DNA of 11,402 bases from NCBI RefSeq assembly GCF_025567415.1, contig NZ_JAOQJV010000028.1, positions 1 to 11,402 of the forward strand, given 5' to 3'. Positions 7,273 through 11,402 of the stretch are shown in pieces. A program made the translations under genes and the position numbers. The notes beneath the pieces are model-generated. The model saw nothing but the letters and a program-made list of their open reading frames with translations, was not told the DNA's origin and ran no database searches. Origin of the DNA: Claveliimonas ammoniilytica (GTDB lineage Bacteria > Bacillota > Clostridia > Lachnospirales > Lachnospiraceae). Position 1 is the stretch's first letter. Each line of letters opens with the position of its first letter.

Positions 7273-7724
7273 TGATTCAGGAATTGATTAAGAAAGAAAA
7301 TATCGTGTTGAAAAGACATGCGAAAGACTGGAAAGAAGCAGTTCACATTTCATTAGAGAAACTGGTGGAAGGAGGATACTGTACAGATCAGTATGAACAG
7401 GGTGTTTTAAAAAATACAGCAGAATATGGCCCTTATTATGTGTTGACAGAAGAATTTGCATTGGTTCACTGCAATGATTTTGCATCCGTAAATGAGACTC
7501 AGATGGCTGTTACAACTTTAGATGAAGCGATCAAATTCAGTGAGGATGGATATGATGTTCGTATCCTGGTTGCATTGGTTGCAGTTGATGGAGATAAACA
7601 CCTTGATGGTATCCGGGCGATTTCTAATATTTTTGCAGATGAAGATAAGGTTCAGGAAATTATCGATGCTACAGAGCCAGAGAAAGTATTGCAAATGTTT
7701 ATTGAATCTGCAGAGGAAGAGTAG
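7269..7724 (+). CDS. PTS IIA component, fructose/ascorbate (UlaC-like) type
   Basis: This cytosolic phosphocarrier accepts phosphate from HPr and passes it to IIB. The 151-residue length is right for a stand-alone IIA of the mannitol-fructose superfamily. The region GPYYVLTEEFALVHCND holds His67, which sits where the family has its phosphorylated histidine (usually written as GxAxPH). The residues after it (VHCNDFASVNET) depart from the usual PHARP pattern, so the match is by position and context. The start overlaps the transketolase stop (ATGA), with AAAGGAG at 7255-7261. The regulator's EIIA-like domain has the parallel motif VLAHSS, consistent with both belonging to one phosphorelay. Confidence 0.88.
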   Translation: MMIQELIKKENIVLKRHAKDWKEAVHISLEKLVEGGYCTDQYEQGVLKNTAEYGPYYVLTEEFALVHCNDFASVNETQMAVTTLDEAIKFSEDGYDVRILVALVAVDGDKHLDGIRAISNIFADEDKVQEIIDATEPEKVLQMFIESAEEE

Positions 7725-7750
7725 TAAAATATAATTGGATCATGCGAAGA

Positions 7751-7771
7751 TGTGTGGATAATATCTGCACA
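7751..7771 (+). promoter_or_regulatory. Intercistronic hairpin between IIA and IIB
   Basis: TGTGTGGAT (7751-7759) pairs with ATCTGCACA (7763-7771) over nine pairs, two of them G-T, around a three-base loop. An A-rich stretch rather than a U-run follows, so it is not an intrinsic terminator. It sits in the 76-base gap before the first IIB, about 17 bases ahead of that gene's AGAGGA ribosome site, and could mark an mRNA processing or stabilisation point. Confidence 0.4.
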
Positions 7772-7800
7772 GTAAAAAATGAAAAAGAGAGGAAAAGAAA

Positions 7801-8106
7801 ATGGCAGAAATTAAAAGCATTATGTGCTGTTGCGGTTCAGGACTTGGAAGTTCAATGATGGTGCAGATGAATATTGAGAAAGCTTTAAAGAACATGGGAA
7901 TTACAGGAGTTACTGCAGGACATACTTCATTATCAGAAGTTAGTCCGGCTGCAGCTGATCTGTTCGTTGTAGGACGTGATATTGCTCCGGTGCTGAAGGA
8001 CTACCCAAGAGTTGTAGTTTTGACAAAAATCATGTCAATGAAAGAGTTGACTGAAAAGCTGGAGAAAGCTTTTGCAATGACAGATGATACATTCCATATC
8101 GATTAA
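7801..8106 (+). CDS. PTS IIB component, ascorbate (UlaB-like) type, copy 1
   Basis: This cytosolic phosphotransfer subunit receives phosphate from IIA on a cysteine and hands it to the sugar bound by IIC. At 101 residues it is a normal stand-alone UlaB/GatB-type IIB. The phosphorylation loop is IMCCCGSGLGSSMM; by alignment with CNSGAGTS of the regulator, the third cysteine (Cys11) is the active one, and two more cysteines precede it. The ribosome site AGAGGA (7788-7793) is well placed. About 48 of 101 positions are identical to the next gene without gaps, so the two are tandem duplicates. Both keep the active-site loop, so neither is an obvious relic. Confidence 0.93.
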   Translation: MAEIKSIMCCCGSGLGSSMMVQMNIEKALKNMGITGVTAGHTSLSEVSPAAADLFVVGRDIAPVLKDYPRVVVLTKIMSMKELTEKLEKAFAMTDDTFHID

Positions 8107-8118
8107 TCTGATTGTTTT

Positions 8119-8424
8119 ATGCAGAAGATTAGGCAAATTATGTGTTGCTGCGGAAATGGGCTCGGAAGTTCAATGTTCATAAAGATGAACATTCAGAATG
8201 TAATCGAAGATTTGGGAATAAAAAATGTAACGGTATTCAATGGTTCGATTACAGATGCGCACCCATACAGTGCGGATATGTTTGTCGCAGGAATTGATGT
8301 GGCACCTGTATTGAGGAAATATCCAAGAGTAGTTATATTAAAAGATTTGATCTCATACGAAGAAGCGAGAGAAAAATTGAAGCAGGCATTTGAGTCTGAA
8401 GAAGAGAGCTTTTTCATTATATAA
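8119..8424 (+). CDS. PTS IIB component, ascorbate (UlaB-like) type, copy 2
   Basis: This is a second IIB of exactly the same length (101 residues) as copy 1, with loop IMCCCGNGLGSSMF and conserved blocks VAPVLRKYPRVV and EKLKQAF. It lies in the same reading frame as copy 1, separated only by one TAA and four codons. No Shine-Dalgarno sequence precedes its ATG (the upstream bases are GATTAATCTGATTGTTTT), so translation presumably depends on reinitiation by ribosomes finishing copy 1. The surface after the P-loop differs (FNGSITDAHPY against GHTSLSEVSPA), which may alter partner or substrate preference. It could serve the same IIC or phosphorylate the regulator instead; the sequence does not tell. 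Confidence 0.9.
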   Translation: MQKIRQIMCCCGNGLGSSMFIKMNIQNVIEDLGIKNVTVFNGSITDAHPYSADMFVAGIDVAPVLRKYPRVVILKDLISYEEAREKLKQAFESEEESFFII

Positions 8425-8455
8425 CTATGGAAATAGCAACCAAATTCAGGGATTA

Positions 8456-8488
8456 AGCGTAGTGGTTTTAGGGCTGCTACGCTATTTT
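8456..8488 (+). terminator. Probable terminator after the second IIB
   Basis: AGCGTAGT (8456-8463) pairs with GCTACGCT (8476-8483), eight pairs including one wobble, around a 12-base loop, and is followed by ATTTTGTTG. The T-run is short, so termination may be leaky. It would separate the PTS-transketolase genes from the HAD-isomerase gene. Confidence 0.55.
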
Positions 8489-8507
8489 GTTGCCATGCAT
8501 CTGAAAG

Positions 8508-8537
8508 GATCTGCCTGTGGGCAGGTTCTGCAGGTTG
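8508..8537 (+). repeat. Hairpin with overlapping GCAGGTT direct repeat
   Basis: GATCTGCC (8508-8515) can pair with GGCAGGTT (8520-8527) around a TGTG loop, with two wobble pairs. The heptamer GCAGGTT in its right arm is repeated at 8531-8537. It lies in the 157-base gap before the HAD-isomerase gene. No good promoter was found there: TTGTGT (8535-8540) has only a weak TTATTA 17 bases later. Its role is unknown. Confidence 0.3.
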
Positions 8538-8581
8538 TGTATCACATTTGAATGAGGTTATTACGAGTAAAGGAAAGAGTT

Positions 8582-10486
8582 ATGATTAAATTAGCAGTAT
8601 TTGATTTAGATGGAACATTAGCGGAATTGGGAGAATGGATTCAGCCAGAAAATGTTGCCCTCCTGAAAAAATTGGAGGAGAGAGGAATCCGGGTTGCAAT
8701 CTGTTCTGGAAAACCTGCGTATTATCTTTGCGGTCTGCTTAGACAGGTGGGATTAAAACAGCCATTGATTGCAGGAGAAAATGGAGCTGTTGTGCAGAGT
8801 GGGATTACGCTTCCTCCAAAGGATTTTTGGATTCAGCCGTATTCAGAAAAGGCGAAGAAGAGTATTGCATTTTTGAAAGCAGAATTTGACAGAGTATTGC
8901 CGAATATGTGGTATCAGCCAAACCTGGTTGGTCTCACACCATTTCCATCGGTAGAGGAAGAATTAGATATTATTCAGGAAATTATTGACGAGAATAAAAC
9001 AAAACTGGAAGACATTGAGATTTACCGACATGTAGATTGCTTCGATTTTATGCCTTCAGGTTTAAGTAAAAAAGCCGGTATCATCAGGCTGGAGGAGATG
9101 CTTGGGATAACATCTGAGGAAGTGGTTTGTGTTGGAGACGGAGTGAACGATTACCCGATGTTCGAACATGCGGGATTGGCTCTTGGAATTCGAATTCCGG
9201 AAAAGGAGCTTGTTGATATGAACTTCTTGTGTGTCAACGATGCGCTTCGATACCTGATCAGTAAAACAGAAGAAAAATATGTGATCGACTCGAGCGAAAA
9301 TAAAGAATTTCTTCGCAAGATGAGAAATGAATTATTTTCTTTTGGACGCAACTTTGCATCGCCAGGGGGGTCTTCCTATTATCTGGGAACCGATGGAACA
9401 CCAATGAAAGATAAAAATCGGGAAACCTGGATTACCTCACGCATGGCTCATGTGTACAGCATTGGAGCATTGCTTGGTCATGAGGGAAGCGAAAGCCTTG
9501 CTGATGCAGCGTTAGAGGGGCTTAAGGAGGAATTATATGATCAGGCTAACGGAGGATGGTATGCGGGATTTTCAGCGGATGGAGGTATCATTCCGACCAA
9601 ACAGTGTTATGCCCATGCATTTGTTATTCTGGCAGCGACATCAGGTATACTGGCTAATCGGCCAGGAGCGGGTGAGCTTTTGAAAGAGGCGTTAGAGGTA
9701 TATGATCGGTACTTCTGGGATGAGAAGGATGGACTTGCAAGAGATACCTGGGATACAGAGTTTAAGAACTTAAGTGATTACCGTGGATTAAATGCAAATA
9801 TGCATTCTGTTGAGGCATTTCTGGCAGTTGCGGATGTGACTGGAAATGAAATGTATCGTGAACGTGCAGGACGTATCATCAGACATGTCATTGGCTGGGC
9901 TAAGAGTAATGAATGGAGAATACCAGAGCATTTTGACAGCAATTGGAATATGGATCTTGAGTGCAACAAAGATACACCGGATGATCAGTTTAAGCCATAT
10001 GGAGCGACACCGGGACATGGTATTGAATGGGCAAGACTGATCACTCAGTGGGCCTGTTCAACGTATGAATCTGAGAAAGACAGATACGAATATGTAGAAA
10101 GCGCAGAACGCCTGTTTCAACGGGCAATTGCAGATGCCTGGAATGTAGACGGCGCTCCGGGAATCTGCTATACAACAGATTGGGATGGAAGGCCGGTGGT
10201 ACATGATCGTATGCATTGGACTTTGGCAGAAGCAATCAATACTTCTGCAGTGCTGTATCATCTGACAGGAAAAGCATATTATGCAACAAAGTATTATGAC
10301 TTTATGAAATATCTTGATGAGAAGGTGCTTGATCATGAGAACAAATCCTGGTTCCATCAGCTGGACAGAAAGAATCAGGTTCTGGATACGGTATGGCCGG
10401 GAAAACCAGATATTTATCATGCCCTGCAGGCGACATTAATTCCGTATTCGGCAATTGATACATCAGTTGCTGCTGCGGTGCACTGA
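8582..10486 (+). CDS. Fusion protein: HAD-IIB phosphatase plus AGE/YihS-type sugar isomerase
   Basis: This 634-residue protein joins two enzymes. Residues 1 to about 225 are a Cof/sucrose-phosphatase-like HAD hydrolase with motif I DLDGT (Asp8, Asp10), motif II CSGK (Ser42), Lys163/164 in LSKKAGI and motif IV GDGVNDYPMF (Asp186, Asp190). Residues about 240-622 are an (alpha/alpha)6-barrel of the N-acylglucosamine 2-epimerase superfamily, closest by motif to YihS-type aldose-ketose isomerases: Arg287 in TSRMAH, His408 in NANMHSVEAFLA, His479 and Glu482 in PGHGIEWARL, His613 in PDIYHALQA. Both active sites look complete. I start at 8582, just after AAAGGAAAG; the frame also opens at an ATG at 8552 that lacks a ribosome site and would precede the HAD strand with a basic tail. 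It probably dephosphorylates a sugar phosphate and interconverts an aldose and ketose. Order and substrate are unknown. Confidence 0.88.
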   Translation: MIKLAVFDLDGTLAELGEWIQPENVALLKKLEERGIRVAICSGKPAYYLCGLLRQVGLKQPLIAGENGAVVQSGITLPPKDFWIQPYSEKAKKSIAFLKAEFDRVLPNMWYQPNLVGLTPFPSVEEELDIIQEIIDENKTKLEDIEIYRHVDCFDFMPSGLSKKAGIIRLEEMLGITSEEVVCVGDGVNDYPMFEHAGLALGIRIPEKELVDMNFLCVNDALRYLISKTEEKYVIDSSENKEFLRKMRNELFSFGRNFASPGGSSYYLGTDGTPMKDKNRETWITSRMAHVYSIGALLGHEGSESLADAALEGLKEELYDQANGGWYAGFSADGGIIPTKQCYAHAFVILAATSGILANRPGAGELLKEALEVYDRYFWDEKDGLARDTWDTEFKNLSDYRGLNANMHSVEAFLAVADVTGNEMYRERAGRIIRHVIGWAKSNEWRIPEHFDSNWNMDLECNKDTPDDQFKPYGATPGHGIEWARLITQWACSTYESEKDRYEYVESAERLFQRAIADAWNVDGAPGICYTTDWDGRPVVHDRMHWTLAEAINTSAVLYHLTGKAYYATKYYDFMKYLDEKVLDHENKSWFHQLDRKNQVLDTVWPGKPDIYHALQATLIPYSAIDTSVAAAVH

Positions 10487-10534
10487 TTTGGGCAGGGGAA
10501 CTTTGGTTCACAGAATAGGATAAGGTGACAATTT

Positions 10535-11251
10535 ATGATAAAAGCGGTATTTTTTGATGTAGACGATACGCTGTATAGCCAGCAGCAGGCTTTCAATGGA
10601 GCGTATAAGGAATTGCTTGAAGGGAAATATGAGATCTCAAGGGATGTACTCTACAAAAGATTTAAGTATTACTCTGATGATATTTATCATTATTATATGG
10701 ATGGTGAATGGACTTTGGATGAAGTCGGTATTTACCGAATCGTTCATACTCTGGGGGACTATGGACTGTCTTGTACAGAGGAGCTCGCATTAGAATTTCA
10801 GCATCGTTATGTTTATTATCAGCAGTACATTTATCTTTCGGAGACGACAAAGAATATGCTGGATGCTTTGAAAGACAGAGTAACCCTGGGAATTATCACC
10901 AACGGAAATTCAAAGAGACAGCATGGAAAGATTCAAACTTTAGGAATGGAACGCTGGATGGATGAGAAGAACATATTTGTTTCCGGAGATCTGGAGTTTG
11001 CAAAACCAGACACAAGAATCTTCTTACTTCCTCAAAATACACTGGGATTAAAAGCAGAAGAGATGTTGTATATAGGTGATTCTTACGAGCACGATATGCA
11101 GGGTGCGAAGGCAGCAGGATGGAATACGATATGGATGAATCGACGAGGACACGACATTCCTGAAGAAGATTGTTGTGCAGATCGGGTCGTTCCCAACGAA
11201 GAAGCACTGTTTCAGCAGCTGTGTCAGATGCTGAAAATCAATTCAAGATAA
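10535..11251 (+). CDS. HAD-IA family hydrolase (YjjG-like phosphatase)
   Basis: This is a stand-alone haloacid dehalogenase-type phosphatase of 238 residues, the usual size for subfamily IA enzymes with an alpha-helical cap (about residues 15-100). All four motifs are present: DVDDTL (Asp8, Asp10), ITNGNS (Thr122, Asn123), Lys157 in FAKPD, and GDSYEHDMQGAKAAGW (Asp182, Asp187). Relatives act on nucleotides such as pyrimidine 5'-monophosphates or on small sugar phosphates, and specificity cannot be read from the motifs. AAGGTG (10522-10527) precedes the ATG. It begins 48 bases after the HAD-isomerase fusion with no terminator between, so the two are probably cotranscribed, giving two different phosphatases in one unit. 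No convincing terminator follows before the insertion-sequence end. Confidence 0.92.
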   Translation: MIKAVFFDVDDTLYSQQQAFNGAYKELLEGKYEISRDVLYKRFKYYSDDIYHYYMDGEWTLDEVGIYRIVHTLGDYGLSCTEELALEFQHRYVYYQQYIYLSETTKNMLDALKDRVTLGIITNGNSKRQHGKIQTLGMERWMDEKNIFVSGDLEFAKPDTRIFLLPQNTLGLKAEEMLYIGDSYEHDMQGAKAAGWNTIWMNRRGHDIPEEDCCADRVVPNEEALFQQLCQMLKINSR

Positions 11252-11328
11252 AGTACAACGACAAGAAATGTAAGGCTTTGCGGGGAAATTGGTGTAAAGA
11301 AATTGTTAGTTGAATAAAGAAAATAAAA

Positions 11329-11401
11329 ATGAGAGTAATCACTTTCTAAGGTATAATGGTTTCGACGAAAAAAACATATATCAAAGGAGGATTACTCTCA
11401 T
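11329..11401 (+). repeat. 12-bp perfect inverted repeat flanking the transposase promoter and start codon
   Basis: ATGAGAGTAATC (11329-11340) is the exact reverse complement of GATTACTCTCAT (11390-11401). The left arm covers the -35 region. The right arm begins at the last G of the AAAGGAGG ribosome site (11383-11390) and ends inside the ATG. A transcript entering from outside would contain both arms and fold over the start site, whereas one starting at the local promoter would lack the left arm. Confidence 0.8.
11352..11357 (+). promoter_or_regulatory. -10 box of the presumed transposase gene
   Basis: A perfect TATAAT lies 43 bases before the terminal ATG. The -35 region at the standard distance (11329-11334, ATGAGA) is poor, so the promoter should be weak. 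The start point would be near 11364, downstream of the left arm of the inverted repeat. Confidence 0.5.
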
Positions 11402-11402
11402 G
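11400..11402 (+). CDS. Start codon of a truncated gene, presumed transposase
   Basis: The window stops at an ATG placed nine bases after a perfect AAAGGAGG ribosome site, so a gene almost certainly begins here. No residues beyond the initiator can be read. The identity as a transposase is inferred only from the IS256-like upstream sequence. Confidence 0.5.

Larger units (their letters stand above)
11292..11402 (+). mobile_element. Left end of an insertion sequence, probably IS256 family (cut by the window edge)
   Basis: From about 11292 (GTGTAAAG) to the final ATG, the layout parallels what I recall of the left end of IS256: a GTGTAAA-containing end, a TATAAT-type -10 followed by a GGTTTCGACGAAAAAAACAT-like leader, then AAAGGAGG and the transposase start, with a short inverted repeat flanking the promoter. 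The outer tip probably lies up to about 25 bases upstream; the boundary and target duplication cannot be set because the right end is missing. This rests on remembered similarity, not on a search. Confidence 0.55.

Noticed and set aside
8552..8581. Upstream ATG at 8552 for the HAD-isomerase fusion
   Set aside because: It lacks a ribosome site and adds a basic tail before the first HAD strand; the ATG at 8582 follows AAAGGAAAG and fits the family start.
10058..10420. 120-codon minus-strand open frame inside the HAD-isomerase gene
   Set aside because: It lies wholly within the isomerase domain in antisense, has no ribosome site or recognisable motif, and is a shadow of the coding strand.
1..11402. 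CRISPR arrays, tRNA or rRNA genes
   Set aside because: No regularly spaced repeats, tRNA-like cloverleaf or rRNA sequence was seen on either strand.

Overview
The window looks like an accessory sugar-utilisation region from an AT-rich, Gram-positive Bacillota genome, probably a gut clostridium or erysipelotrichian. The basis is strong AGGAGG-type ribosome binding sites, Bacillota-style promoters, a PRD-containing PTS regulator, and an insertion-sequence end resembling the IS256 family. The species cannot be fixed from the sequence alone.

Layout. Bases 1-93 hold the tail of an unrecognised gene. deoC (282-944, +) follows, with its own promoter. It converges on a two-gene minus-strand unit: a small membrane-anchored helical-repeat-like protein (3025-3675) and a 669-residue transcription regulator (1005-3014) with HTH, PRD, EIIB-like and EIIA-like domains. 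A strong bidirectional hairpin (966-1004) separates deoC from that unit. The 3676-3984 gap holds two divergent promoters, repeated TTGCAA boxes that may be operators, and a leader hairpin.

A plus-strand cluster then runs from 3985 to 11251: an ascorbate-type (UlaA-like) PTS permease IIC, a split transketolase (N and C subunits), a IIA, two tandem IIB paralogues, a fusion of a HAD phosphatase with a YihS/AGE-type sugar isomerase, and a second, stand-alone HAD hydrolase. Terminator-like hairpins after IIC (5409-5444) and after the second IIB (8456-8488) suggest graded expression.

Working model (inference): the PTS imports an unidentified sugar or sugar acid as a phosphate ester, the transketolase moves a two-carbon unit from the resulting ketose phosphate into the pentose phosphate pool, and the HAD-isomerase fusion handles a side product or an alternative entry sugar. 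The divergent PRD regulator, which carries PTS-like phosphorylation sites, probably senses this system. The substrate is unknown; the similarity to ascorbate PTS components does not make it ascorbate.

The window ends (from about 11292) in what appears to be the left end of an IS256-like insertion sequence. It has a 12-bp inverted repeat placed to hide the transposase ribosome binding site on read-through transcripts.
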